Assembly (NCBI GenBank): GCA_018894105.1
Contig: CM032117.1
Coordinates: 37,552,501 to 37,616,500 of the forward strand
Direction of reading: 5' to 3'
Length of the DNA: 64,000 bases
Source of the DNA: Jacaranda mimosifolia
Taxonomy: Eukaryota; Streptophyta; Magnoliopsida; Lamiales; Bignoniaceae
Both the position numbers and the translations under genes were made by a program. Below the pieces are notes generated by a model. That model did not search any database and had not been told where the DNA came from. It worked only from the letters and a program-made list of their open reading frames with translations. Positions 47,816 through 59,485 of the stretch are shown in pieces. Every line of letters begins with the position of its first letter. The first letter of the stretch is position 1.

Positions 47816-48780
47816 CGACCAAGCCCTAATCGATCTAAAATAGTATCTCTCATCGGCACCTTTGCTAGCCAAACCCGACATGGGAGAAGTTCTACACCTA
47901 TATTTAGCAGTGTCGTCGGCCTCAATTAGCTCAGTCCTAGTCTCGACCAGGAAGGGGACACACAGACCTATCTACTACTGCAACAAATCATTGCAAGGCC
48001 CATGACACAATTACCTTGAAATCGAGACGTTCACCCTCACCATGGTCATGGCGGCTAGGAAGTTGAGGCCATATTTCCAATCACATTCCATCATAGTGTT
48101 GACAAACTAGCCACTAAAATAGGTACTATCCAAATCGGACTCATCGGGACGATTAACCAAGTGGGTGATTGAGCTAGGTGAGTTCGACATCGCTTTCCAA
48201 CCACACAACAATAAAAGCATAGGTGCTGGCAGATTTCATCGTTGAAACATTCGACCTTTCAGAATAAGCGCACCATAGCTCGCTCACTTGGACTCGGTAT
48301 ATCGACGGATCGGCAACCTCCTCGGGGGGAGGGGGAATAAGAGTGTCACTCCACTCCCCGCTCGTAGAAGAGTACAATTTTGCTATTAGGCTCGACTCCC
48401 AGTAACAAATAACGAGGCAGAGTATGAGGCCTTCCTCGTGGGCATGAGGATGGAAGTAGATTGGAGAGTCGAGCAGCTCGTGGCCATCACGGATTCTCAG
48501 GTAGTTGCCGAGTAGGTGGAAAGAAATTTCAAGGCCAAAGAAGCTACATGACCAAGTACCTGGCCGAGGTGAAAAAGTTATGTCAACAGTTCAGGAAGTT
48601 CACTTTGAACCAAGTACCTCAATTGAAAAATGAGCGGGCAGATGCCTTATCTAAGTTCACCAGCTTAGCCAAAGGGACTAAAGACAGAACAATTACATTC
48701 TTGGTCCTACACAAACCGACCATAAGTTGCTCCGAGCAGGACTTGGTGAGGAGTGTCGAGGAAACGCACGCCTCTTAGCA
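47816..48780 (+). pseudogene. Tat element connection and RNase H domains
   Basis: The connection domain is recognisable as LIDLK.YLSS.PLLAKPD, PIYYCNKSLQG and TKWVIELGEFDI (47830-48190). The RNase H start YIDGSATSSGGGGI, with its catalytic Asp, lies near 48298. The later part is spread over frames: AVAEYVE-like wording, then KFTLNQVPQLKNERADALSK at about 48595-48655. Multiple stops. Confidence 0.75.
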
Positions 48781-49981
48781 AGATGCAAATAGTCCCTGAC
48801 GATAAGGGCGAAGCTCATTGGCTCAGGAACCAGATAGCCAATTTCACTCTCGATGAGCATGGACAGCTGCATAGGAGGTCGATTTTCGGCCCACCATTGC
48901 GATGTTTAAATCCTGACCAGGCAAGCCAGGTTTTGCATGAAGTCCATATACGTATTTGTGGTAACCACTCTGGTAGACAAGCTCTGGCCCACAAGATCAT
49001 CCGATATGGATATTTCTGGCTCACTTTACTAAAGAACGCCGTCGATTTCGCTAAAGATGCCCATCCTGCCAGGTTCATTCAAACATACCATACCAGCCCG
49101 CGATAGTAATGATAAATATATAAGTTACTTGGCCGTTCGACCAATAGGGAATCGACATCGTTGGTTTTCTCCTAAAAACGATAGGCCAAAGAAAATTCAT
49201 CATCATGGCGGCCGGATATTTTACCAAGTGGGTGGAGGCCGAGGTAGTCCCTAAGATAACCGATGCGGCCATTAAGAGCTTCATATGGAATAATATCATA
49301 TGCCGCTTCGGCCTCCCTAAAGTCCTCATATTAGATAACGGCAAGCAATTCCAAAACAAAAACACCAGGAACTAGTGCGAAAGCCTAGGTATTCGTCAGC
49401 ACTTTACCTTGATAGGGAATCCCCAAGCTAATGGCCAGACTGAAGTAGCAAATAGGACTGTGCTCGACCACCTCAAAGCGAGGATAACTGGAACCAAAGC
49501 AACCTAGATAGACGATCTCCCTTGTGTACTATGGGCGTTCAAGACAACCCCACAAACAACAACAGGTCATAGCCTTTATAGTTTGGTCTACGGGTCGAAA
49601 GCAATGATCCTGATCGAACTAATACAACATACCGCTCGAGTGATCTACTTTAACCTGATCATAAATGCCTCGAAAAGGGAACTTAACCTCGAAACTATTG
49701 ACGAGCTACGAAAACAAGCTTATGCTACAATACAAAGATACCAGTCTAGAATGGCAGAATATTATAATAAGGCAGTCCAACTGCGAAACATCAAAGTAGG
49801 AGATCTCGTCCTCAAAAAAGTCGAGATATTGAAGAATGTTGGGAAGCTCGACCCTAAATGGGAAGGGCCATTCTCGGTAGCGAAGGTAGCGAAGCACAAC
49901 GCCTACTGACTCGCTAACATAAACGACAATGAGCTTCCGCAGCCTTGGAATGTTGTCAACTTAAAGAAATTCTATGTATAA
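48781..49981 (+). pseudogene. Tat element integrase
   Basis: The N-terminal zinc-binding region reads EVHIRICGNHSGRQALAHKI and, after a frameshift near 49055, CPSCQ. In the DDE core, the first Asp is in GIDIVG (49150), the second in LILDNGKQF (49330) and the Glu in NGQTEVANR (49435). The C-terminal part reads VGDLVLKKVE, KWEGPF and LKKFYV, with the stop at 49979-49981. Internal stops lie near 49134, 49374 and 49506. The triad residues survive but the frame does not. Confidence 0.87.
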
Positions 49982-50039
49982 AAACTATTGTACTAACTTG
50001 TTTGAATGAAACCCCAAACAAATTTTGTAACTATTCACT

Positions 50040-50330
50040 TGCATTGCGGACGACCACGCAGTCGACCAAACAACGACTTCCAACCACCAAATTAAGACTC
50101 CCCAGCCCGAGTTCCCAAACAAGTGAATCGTTTATGGTCGACCATATAGTCGAACAAACAGCGGCTTCCAGCCGCCAATTAAGGCTCCCCAGCCCAAGTT
50201 CCCAAATGAGTGAATCATTTTTGGTCGACCATATAGTCGACCAAATAACGGCTTCATGCTGCCAAACCAAGGCTCCCCAGCCCAACTTCCCAAATGAGCG
50301 AGTCATTGGTATTCGACCGTGCGGTCTCCC
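50040..50330 (+). repeat. ~87-bp tandem repeat after integrase
   Basis: Three to three-and-a-half copies; the landmark CTCCCCAGCCC recurs at 50099, 50185 and 50273 (spacings 86 and 88). Each unit has GTCGACCA.A.AGTCGA.CAAA, CGGCTTC and TTCCCAAA..AGTGAAT. It lies in the 3' untranslated region, where Tat-group elements often carry such arrays. Confidence 0.85.
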
Positions 50331-50442
50331 AAATAATAAAAGACTCGACCTCATATTTACGCACAAGCATCTACAAAGTACAACAAGCATTATGATCGGC
50401 CTGTGATCGGGATCGTGTAAAGCAACTACGTTGATTTAAATC

Positions 50443-52657
50443 TGGAGGCTAGAGTTGCATAAGCTTGAAAGTAACTAAGCTACTCAAGCTACCAACGATC
50501 TAATCATGCTATAGATCTGAATTAGGATGAAGAATTACCTCTTGTAGCTCAAAAACAGGGAGAAGATCAACTATCTCTCACGAATTCAGAAACTATCTGG
50601 AACTGGCACAGTGAAAAGATGGCAACGTTTGCCCAAGCTATATTGTTCCAAAAATCATGAAATTAAATCTGGAACACCTTCACACATAGAGGAAGATACT
50701 TGGAAAATTTTTAGCTAATAAGCCTTCTGGATCGCTCCAAAAAAATTCACCAACTAGAAGCTGTTGTAGGTGGATCTCCAAAACCGAGCAAGTCAAGTGC
50801 CTTGCCTCTTTTGATATGATCCACACACCAAACAATCTTCCAATTTCCCCGCACTAGAAGCTAGAGTTAGAGAGGATAAAATGAGGTAGATGAGGCTAAT
50901 TTTTAGGTTGGGAAGAAGAAGAAATGCAAAGCTTCAACTCATGATGTAATACATGGAGAGAGAGATTTTAGAGGCAATGCAAGAATCTAATTCTCACATT
51001 TTTAGCAGCTAATTTTGAATTTTGCATGCTCTCTATATCTATATATAGAGGGTGGAAGGTGTGATGCTAGTTGGCATCACACCTTCCTTAAGGTGACCGC
51101 CCAAGTAGCATGCCAAGTTGACAAAATTCAAATTCAAGTCTTACTTGAATTTCAAGTGCATTTCAATTTCATTTGGAATCTAATTCCAAATTAATTAAGA
51201 TGCTAATTTAAATGAACATTTCATTAAATTTTCCCTCCAAAATGTATTCTTACCATTAATTAAATTAAACACTTTAATTTAATTAATTAATATTTTATTT
51301 AACTCTTAAATCAAACAAGCTTAACTCTTAAGCTTAAATTAGTCAACTTAACTCTTTAAGTCAACTTGTCCAATTGATGGTCAATATGGTACCGAATAAT
51401 TAACTCCTTAATTATTGGTCTAATTTAACTCTTAAATTAGTTGATTAATTTAACATTTAAATTAATCAAACCAAAATTGACCGTTAAATTGGACCCTTGA
51501 AAATCGATCACCAAAAGGTGAATTTTCTAACACTCAGAAAATTGCTCTACCAATTTTGGAAGCTATTTGGCTTTTGTGTGCGACCCAATAGGTTCTACTA
51601 TTCATTGGACATGGGCTCACAACTCTTTGTGACTTTTGAATATCTTATATTCATTTTAGTTTAAAAGTCCTTTTAAACTAATCGACTTAATTCAATTAAT
51701 CTCATTAATTAAAGAGTACCTAATCTCCATGGTCGATGTCCAACCTCAAGCTCATGGAGCCCAACTAATTGGCTGAAATGAATATTTTGGAGAACCATCA
51801 TAGCTTCACGCGTACTATGCAAATACGGTCATTCCGTCTCCTATCTCTCGAAAGAGGTCTAGGGTAAGATATTTGTCGACTCCCTAATAGCCTTGATACT
51901 ATGTCTCTATTCTCAATGTTCGATTCCCTTGTGTGACCTCACCTTTGGAAAACTCCTTTTCCAAATTGTCACACCACCTTGGAAAAGAAATTCTTAGAAT
52001 CGATCATTATAGAATGCATAGGAGATGCACTCACCCTTCACAAAAACAAGGAGTCGGATTCCATCTTGGATCTTACAAGCCTCCATGCCAAGTAGCTCAT
52101 ACCCAACCTCAACCCAAAAGACCGCTGAGTGGTCAATGAAGAGTCAAAGCATGAGGACCGGACACAAGGTTACCATGGATCTTCAGGTCAGAGGACTAAT
52201 AATATGCACTAGTGTTAGCAGGAGAATTAACCACTATCGACTTACTACTACGGCTATCTAGTGGATTCTCCAGAGGGTTTTCAGTGCCTTGTTTTCTAAC
52301 AAGCACCTACTAACATGCACCCATATCTCATACAGGTTGCTCATGGAATGGAGCAATATCTAACTCTTGGATTTATGCATCGTTAGTGCAAGTCTATCTG
52401 GATCTTAGATGCTTCATCTCGTAAGATCCTATGACTTGGAAGATATAAGATCACGATCGTATAAGACTTATTCCATGGTCATCAAACTAAGTCCCGTAGG
52501 CAGTGTTATCTAAGGGCTTCATCCAAATGCAAGTGAAGTAAATATAAAGCATAAGATAAAGGTGGTCATTTAAAGAATATCATTCAATCAAGATTATTTT
52601 ACAAGGAAATAACTATTCAAGGCCAATCCTATTGGTTTGCCGGGCACTATTCCAACA
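50443..52657 (-). mobile_element. Solo LTR of the 2.2-kb copia-type family, TSD AAATC
   Basis: On the minus strand it starts TGTTGGAATAGTGCCC at 52657 and ends TAGCCTCCA at 50443. Perfect AAATC duplications at 50438-50442 and 52658-52662. It interrupts the Tat element between its tandem repeats and antisense region, making it a third-level insertion. Confidence 0.9.
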
Positions 52658-52662
52658 AAATC

Positions 52663-52974
52663 GACCAAAAACTACTTAAAGATGCATTATCTCAGTTTAA
52701 ACTGCATAAATTTTTGCTCTTAATCGACTGACTAATTTTTTAGATGACGAAGTTTTCATTCGTTAGCAAACAATAATCGACAAGCGTGAAAGCAAAGTAG
52801 CCAATTAAACAACAATACACATCAATGAAAGAAAAATGCTTGATTCCATTAACTACCCAGCATTCCAATTATAAAAAAAAAAGAGAAAATTGCTACATTC
52901 GAAAAAGGGAGGGGGGAAGCTACAAAATACGCCCAGCAGGGCTCCTAGAGTGGCAAGGTCCCCGACATCAAGGC
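52663..52974 (+). other. Tat element 3' non-coding DNA
   Basis: AT-rich with an A-run near 52873 and a purine run GGGAGGGGGGAAG near 52906. No domain. Confidence 0.5.
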
Positions 52975-55447
52975 TAGTTCAACAGCTCTCCCTCAGCTGA
53001 TGGGGCACCCTCTTCCTCTTTCTATTATCCCAAAAGTCGAGATGGGCCTACATTGTCCACCAAGAATGGATGCTTGCCGAGAGGAAAGTAATTGGCCACA
53101 TTGACCTTGCCATCCCTCATGTCGAATGCGAAATAATTGGCAAAGTTGAACTCGATGGTCACTACCTCGACACGGGCCCGGTGAGTAGAAAAAACTGGCA
53201 GAGTAATAAGAGAAGCGGAAATAGCGACCATAGCAGCCTAGTCGGTGGGGGTGCCCTCCTCAGGGTACATATGCAGCTGCTCATCAAGGGTGTAATTCAG
53301 GCGCCCTTTATCCTCGGCACTTATATTGTACCCCAAGAACTCCAGTTGCTTAACAACCTTATTAAATGCTTCTTTAGCATCGTCTAGTGAAAAGACAACA
53401 CTGGCATCCATAAAGGCAGAGGTCAGCATAAACTGTTGCATCGCCTCCCATCGAACGTTGGGCAACGTCCGACTAAACTCTCGTCGAGCAAACTGCAAAG
53501 CGACCTCGTTCCCCTGGGCCCAACCGTTGTCATAGTAAGATTGTGCCTCCACCTGAGCCTTTTTCAGGAGCTCATCGGCCGCGCTCCTTGCACTCACGGC
53601 AGTCACCAGCTCGGCATCCTTCATCACCAGCTGCGCATTTACTTCTTCAAGCTATTTAGTAAGATGCTTGACTTCTATTTGGACAGACTATAGCGCTGCC
53701 ATGGCCATGTTCACCTTCCTATGCCCCTCGTGCATTTATTTTACTTGGTCGAGCACCAGTTTCGATCTCCGAAACATGTGGTATCCCAGTTGCCTGACCT
53801 ACGAAGGCAATATTGACATTAGCACACATAGAGCGTGTAAAGCTATGCAATATTAAAAGGGCTCGACCAAAAACTAACCATGTTGGCATGATAGCTAAAG
53901 CCTTCATAGCCGCACCTTGGTTCTTCTCCATCATCTTATGCTGGTTGGAGGTGAACAGACCAGCCATCAGAACTTTCATTAGCAGGGACCCAGTCTCCCC
54001 CGCCGTCATCATCGACATTGAATTATGGACCGTAAGCTTAGTCTTGAACCTAGGAGACGGTAGCTCCGTCAGGTTGAACAAATTTCTGTCTTCTCGATGC
54101 CCAAATAGGTCAAACCCTATAGCCGCCCTAGCCTTCTCTTTGCCCTGATCGACCTGTGTCTTCTTTGAGACAAGCCTCAACCGTATAGTGGCGGGCCTCT
54201 TTTCTCGATCAATCGGGTTGCGACGAAGGGATGGTGCAGTTGTGGCAATGGGGACGGCAGCTACTGGCTGCACGACCGCCAATGTAACTGGATCTTATCG
54301 AGCCACTATGACCGGCCGGTGCTCACGATTTTCTCTATTTCTCTTCGTGCAGGCGATAGCTTGATGCTTGATTTATTATTTCTTCTCGATCTATGCGAGA
54401 GCAAAACAAAAAATACATGAAGTTTGACCATAATGATATACACATAGCAGTAAACGCAGTACATATAAATGTCTACCTAATCAAGCATTCGTAGGCAGGC
54501 CAAGCTGGGTGGGCGACAAGCCCACCAGCGCGAGATTGCTCTCCTCAATATAGCCAGATGCCACTACCTAGCCAAACTCGACCAGATCCTACACAGAAGT
54601 ATTTGGCCAAGTCAGAGTTTGATTCCCTAGCATTTCGATGTTCCCTCGTACCTAACCCCTAGGGACACTAAAGCCCAATCCCCTAAGAGATCGAACGTAG
54701 AAATACCTAGTTTTCCATTGTTATCCGAACGAAGAGGCTAGAGTTACAAAGAATTTTCGACGAGGACGGGCAGTCAAATAATATAAGCATGACTCCTCGC
54801 TACTCCCCAACTTGCGAGACATGGGAGGTGAAAAAGATTGCTGAAGTTAGCAAAGGTAAGGGGCTGGTCGTGAATAAGCATCAAAATGATAAAGCTGTAT
54901 ATTATCGCGAAGCAGTTGGGAAGAAGTTGGTAATGCAGACTTGGAGACCCCTTAGTAGGTCGACTATCAGTTCGACTAAGGAGAACCCAAGACCACACCT
55001 AAGATCATCTTCAACACCGTGATACGCCCATCGGGAGGTTGGTCCATCCTATCCCTAGGCCCCAGGCCGATCAGATTATAATCTTGAGGGATGTGTTACA
55101 ATTGCCTAAGAATATTCAAGTCAGCCTCTCCTATTTACGACTGAATCTCGCTGCAGTAGTTTGGAGTAAACAACTAACCATGAGACATGGGGGACCCGCT
55201 CGGCCCAGCCCCAGCCCCAGAAGTAGCCCATTCACTACTCGAAGTCGAGCTATCACTCGACGAGCTACTAGAGCCAGTAGTCGAAGCTTCTTCACCGCTG
55301 GTCGGAACCCTATTCGACCTCGTTGCCTCACTGTCGCTCCCCCAACTCTCTTCATCATCCCCAAAGACTCTCAAAATATTATACGCGGTATGAGCTTCAA
55401 AAGCAAAAGATAACAAATACACTCTAACGAGCAGAAAAATACTTACA
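52975..55447 (-). pseudogene. Antisense gene region (aORF) of the Tat element
   Basis: Tat-group elements can carry a gene on the strand opposite to pol, near the 3' LTR. Here the minus strand holds long frames with sensible composition in the expected place. Near 55422-55174 is an acidic then Ser-rich N-terminal part. At 55130-54780 are decayed frames. The segment 54282-53719 has EKRPATIRLRLVSKK, FNLTELPSP and a basic/hydrophobic middle. The segment 53627-53238 has AADELLKKAQ, a coiled-coil-like region and EEGTP. The piece continues to about 52980 (GAPSAEGELL). Stops and likely introns separate them; an apparent donor GTAAGTAT starts at 55446. The protein's function is unknown to me. Confidence 0.6.
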
Positions 55448-55555
55448 TGATAGAGTGTCCAAAGACAGAACGTGAAATTCAGTATACGCTAGAATAGACC
55501 TCGCGCAATGCAATAAATATGTAAATGGAGACTAGTTCCCCCTTTTCACTGCGCA

Positions 55556-55563
55556 TATTTATA
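55556..55563 (-). promoter_or_regulatory. TATA box candidate for the antisense gene
   Basis: The minus strand reads GGCCTATAAATATGCGC. It lies about 115 bp upstream of the splice-donor-like GTAAGTAT at 55446, and upstream of the acidic/Ser-rich frame. The spacing suits a short first exon. Inference from motif and position only. Confidence 0.45.
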
Positions 55564-55760
55564 GGCCATAATGCGCGGAACCCCAAGCGTTCGCAATTAT
55601 TACCTACCGGCGCTTGACACTTTGCTTGCCAAGGATAACTGACGCATTAAATGCACCAAAACCCTAGTCGATGTTTTCCAACCGCCACCCAGTAGAACCG
55701 CTACTCCCTATTCCTTCTTGTCGATAAGCTCGATCAGGACACAGAATTGGGGAGGACTCA

Positions 55761-56591
55761 TGATGTGGGATAGCCCAATAGGCCTAGCCTAACAAGTATC
55801 ATCCCAAGAGTATATCAGTAGGCCCAACTTGCCTCGAAGACCCATGCACGAAATCAACCATTGTCAACCTTATCTGGTCCCATCCGCTGACAGGCGGGGC
55901 ATCAGCAACATCAGTCGACCAGAGGTCAGCAACATTTGTCGACTAGAGGTCTGGTCGACATATCCCAATGAGGAGGTACGAATGTCACCCCATGTCTCAC
56001 TCCCCGTATCCAGTCGTGTTCAGAAGGCTAGTCAGCTTATCGACCGGGCAGGTCAATAAGCTAAGGGTCATTTCCCTGCTGCATTAAATATATTGGTGGG
56101 TAGCATGCCTCCGCATTAATGGCACGTGCTGCCCCAGTACCGTTTGTCCCACTGTCCCTGACAGAGAGCGCACTACTAGAGTACTATTCTGACTAAGAAA
56201 ACTGGAGATGAAACCACATGTAATAGTACAATGTGGTAAGATGACCAAAAACTCCCCATGCGAGGACAAGACCTTTTCAAGCGCCCTGTGGGTATCGTGG
56301 ACATATCAACTACCCAGGAAAGGCCATAAATACTCCATCCCCAGCCTCCAGAAAGGTATGCTATTATCCCTTCTTGAGCCTTCACTCTACTGCTCGAATT
56401 TTCTATTCGATCTAATGCTAACTTGAGCATTGGAGTACCTTAGTCGAGGGCACTCTCAGCGAGCCTGACGTTTGCTCGTGATTGTAGGACTCATTCCCAA
56501 AACTCCTAAAATTAGCAAGATCGACCAATCTCCAGTCGATTGGATTGATTCCCTACTTAGTCATCTCAAAAAACGATTTGAACCCTTATCA
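55761..56591 (+). repeat. Tat element 3' LTR
   Basis: 831 bp, starts TGATGTGGGATAGCCC directly after the purine-rich GAATTGGGGAGGACTCA and ends GAACCCTTATCA. A TATA-like CCATAAATACTCC lies at about 56324-56336, with the TATA wording also seen in the inverted 5' piece (CTATAAATACTCC). Confidence 0.88.
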
Positions 56592-56596
56592 ATGTC

Positions 56597-57560
56597 CATT
56601 TAGGATTATAAGTATTTGAGTGTAAATTATTTTGATTCCTGTTGAAGTTCCTAACAAATTATACTGATTCCAAGTATGCTAACACTGATCACTCGAATGT
56701 GCATCCCCGCAAATATCATAAGTAATAAACTGGTTCTTTACTACTTGAACTCACTTCACTAGCTAGGTTATAATGCTTGCAAGCTTATCCATTTTCTTTG
56801 CTAAAGCTTATAACTGTGCAGTTAAAGATGTAGTAGCATTTACCTTATAAATTCCAACAGCTCTCTTTGGTTAAGTTAATCTCTTAGTTGGCAGCTGGTA
56901 AATGTTTGCCTCTATCTCTTCAATAATTTAAATATTTCCCTAATCTTTTTCTGCATAAGTGTAACTCCTGCAGCAGCATCAACTATTTCTCTTATTTGTG
57001 CAGCCAATCCATTATAGAATGTCTGCACTTGAAGCCATTTTCTCAATCCATGATGATGTTATTTTCTTAGCATCTCCTTATATCTTTCCCATGCCTCATG
57101 AAATATTTCCTGATCAAATTGGACAAAGGAAGTAATTTCATTCCTCAACTTGATTATTCGTGATGGTGGGAAAAACTTAGCTAAGAATCTCTGAGCTAAA
57201 TCCTCCCAGGTGGTAATGGACCCTAATGGTAAGGATGCCAACCAACTCTTTGCTTTGTCCCTCAGTGAGAATGAGAACAACCTCAATTGAACTGCATCAT
57301 TAGAAACTCCATTATATTTGAAGGTGTCACAAATCTCCAAAAAAACTAGCCAAATGAGCATTCAAATCTTTTGTGGGAGGACCCCTAAACTATACAAAAT
57401 TCTGTATCATTTGAATGATGGCTGGCTTGATCTCAAAATTATTTTCCTGTATAGCTGGTCTAGCGATTCCAATGTGACAACCCTGAATCTACAGGATAAT
57501 CCCCCAAATATCCATCTTCCTCTGCCATTTCAACATTATCCTCGAAATAAACAAAAATAA
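56597..57560 (-). pseudogene. Athila gag, N-terminal part
   Basis: Minus-strand frame with retrotransposon gag domain (PF03732-like). Landmarks are FLEICDTFKYNGVSNDAVQL, FSLRDKAKSWL, ITTWEDLAQRFLAKFFPP and FHEAWERYKEMLRK (57340-57060), then after a stop HHGL.KWLQVQTFYNGL and IVDAAAG (about 57050-56970). The end near 56600 has YNPKW and joins in sense with 45249 leftward. No clear start codon; the beginning near 57540 is decayed. Confidence 0.87.
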
Positions 57561-57612
57561 ATGAATAAATAAATAAGTAAAAAAAATTGAACTAAAACTT
57601 GGTACTTAAAAT

Positions 57613-58214
57613 CACTGTTTAAAAAATCGGACCGGACCGGCCGGTCGGACTGTCAACCGGCCGGTGAATCGGTCCGATTTTCTCAAAAAATTGGAAAAAT
57701 GAAAAAAACGTCACATTTTGTAAAAACCGTTCAAATCGGCCGGTCGGACCGGTGAACCATTCACAGTTCAATTGAACCGGACCTGTTTTTTCATTTAATT
57801 TTTAATAAAATTAAATTTTTTTAAAATTTTTTTGGTGTAAGTACAAAGTTTGAAGGTTAAAGTACACTTCACAAGCTATTTTAAAGTAAAAAAAAGCCTT
57901 AGTTTAGAGTTTAGAATTAATTTACACACTATCAACTTTAAATTTTAGACTTGATACATTTAAATTGTTGTGATCATTTATAACATGAATTGTGAAATTT
58001 GGATTGTGATAATATCATTTAAGCTCTTTATGTTTTATATTTTGGCATTTTATTAATTTTTAAGTAATATATATAATATAAATATATATGTTTCGTAATT
58101 ATGACGTCACGGTTTAATTGCGGTTTAATTACAGTCCGACCAACGGTTGAACCAGTGAACCGTGAACCGGTAAGTTTTCCGATTCAACGAACGGTCCTGA
58201 TTTTTCGAACACTG
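57613..58214. mobile_element. hAT MITE, 602 bp, perfect 8-bp TSD CTTAAAAT
   Basis: Ends CACTGTTTAAAAAATCGG (left) and CAGTGTTCGAAAAATCAGG (right, other strand). Identical CTTAAAAT octamers flank it at 57605-57612 and 58215-58222. Subterminal regions are rich in CCGGACCGG, CGGCCGGTCGG and GAACCGGT words; the centre is AT-rich. Non-coding. It lies in the Athila leader between gag and the primer-binding site. Confidence 0.93.
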
Positions 58215-58250
58215 CTTAAAATTAATATTAGCAGAGAAAAAATAATTTTA

Positions 58251-58270
58251 GTTCCCCAGCAACGGCGCCA
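58251..58270 (-). promoter_or_regulatory. Athila primer-binding site
   Basis: The minus strand reads TGGCGCCGTTGCTGGGGAAC, 6 bp from the LTR end at 58277. This is the typical PBS wording of Athila-group elements, where a tRNA primes minus-strand DNA synthesis. Confidence 0.88.
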
Positions 58271-58276
58271 AAAACT

Positions 58277-59485
58277 TGTTGGTGTGCAAAATAAATATTG
58301 CAAACAATTATGCAAGTTCCCATATCATAACAAGTAATAAGCGATGAGAAGTGTGTCAATCCCAAGAGGAACTAAATTATTCACTACTAAGTACTAATTT
58401 ATCACACACTTGTTTTATTCAAACAAAAATCATTTGTGTAGTAATTAAAACTAGATTAATGAAAATAAGGAAAAGTACACTGATTAAGATTTCTACCTAG
58501 ATATAGAAGCCTAGAATTATGATTTCATCAATCAAATAAGTTGATTACATAATTTTCTCCCTATAAAATTAATAACAAGTTATTAGTCTTGAATCTTATA
58601 CAATTACGAGGTTCTTTTGAATTACCCACAATCAAATCCCTAATTTATTCAATTCACTATATTTCTATGTGAATTAACTAAATTATGGATAAGGTTGTAC
58701 CACTCAAGTAACTATCTAAGGCAAACAAATATATTCCTATCCTACTCATTAATTAATTAATTAATTCATCAATTTGAACAATTAATCCTAAGCTCTTCTA
58801 TTGCCAATCAATCCCTAGATTTTCTTTTCCAAGACTCCTCTAGGATTTAAAGTTGCACTTGATTTTTGATCAGACAATCAAATAGAAAAAGCATACAATA
58901 GAAAAATAACCTTAAGTGCTACTAATTTCATGGAAGAAAATCATGTGTCAATTTATTCAAAAGAATCCATCATAATCCTAGAATAATGAATTAGTTTATG
59001 ATTGAATTGTCAAACAAAACATGAATTAAACGAAACATTGTCTCAAACCCAGAATTAAAAAAAAAAAATCAAAGGGAAAAGAAGAAACTCTCTATTCTTA
59101 AACGAATCTAATATCCACTTTGTCCTCCTCCAAAGCCTAAATTCTTGCGATACTTCTAATCTTCAAAATAAAAAATCCAAATATGTTCTCCCAAACTAAT
59201 TATCTGAAAGGCATATTTATAACTGATTAAAAGAATCTTCTAATTAGAATAGGACTCAAATAAATCAAATCTCTTCCGTTCATCTTTAATTAGATCATGA
59301 GATGTCATCCAATCAGTATTCCCATCAACTTGTATCAATTTATCCCTTTTCTGTAATTTCTCCACTTGTATTCCTACAATTTTAAATTTTCATCAATTAG
59401 CAAGGAAATTATAATTTTTAAACAAGAAAATTATTTGTTACGTTTTGAATATGATATTAAAATTAATACTAATAGAGAATTAACA
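58277..59485 (-). repeat. Athila 5' LTR
   Basis: On the minus strand runs TGTTAATTCTC to GCACACCAACA. 1209 bp and uninterrupted, it serves as the reference for the broken copy at 28702-32174. It contains no open frame of note. Confidence 0.88.

Larger units (their letters stand above)
45255..56591 (+). mobile_element. Tat-lineage Ty3/gypsy retrotransposon inserted in Athila gag
   Basis: Flanked by perfect ATGTC duplications at 45250-45254 and 56592-56596. The Athila gag reading resumes across the two flanks. Layout on the plus strand: rearranged 5' LTR/leader (45255-46200), protease, reverse transcriptase, RNase H, integrase (46240-49981), 87-bp tandem repeats, a nested solo LTR (50443-52657), an antisense gene region (52975-55447, minus), a purine-rich primer GAATTGGGGAGGACTCA, and 3' LTR 55761-56591. 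The antisense region plus PBS type TGGCGC.GTCTGTGGGAA and the YV.DM reverse transcriptase place it in the Tat/Retand group. Pol is broken by many stops. Confidence 0.87.
28702..59485 (-). mobile_element. Athila-type Ty3/gypsy retrotransposon with five nested insertions
   Basis: Read on the minus strand: 5' LTR 59485-58277, primer-binding site 58270-58251, gag from about 57560, protease, a remnant of the integrase C-terminus ending at 42210, a long non-coding 3' region, and 3' LTR 32174-28702. The LTRs start TGTTAA and end CCAACA. Flanking pentamers are ATTCA (left) and TTTCG (right), a weak match. However, the flanks join into one interrupted tandem-repeat unit, so both LTRs belong to one insertion. 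Removing later elements (29841-32053, 32422-40054, 42952-44583, 45255-56591, 57613-58214) leaves roughly 7.5 kb. The polymerase core is missing and the coding region is broken; non-autonomous and dead. Confidence 0.85.

Noticed and set aside
53070..53387. 105-residue plus-strand frame beside the antisense gene
   Set aside because: Overlaps the minus-strand antisense frames, which have better position and composition for a Tat element.
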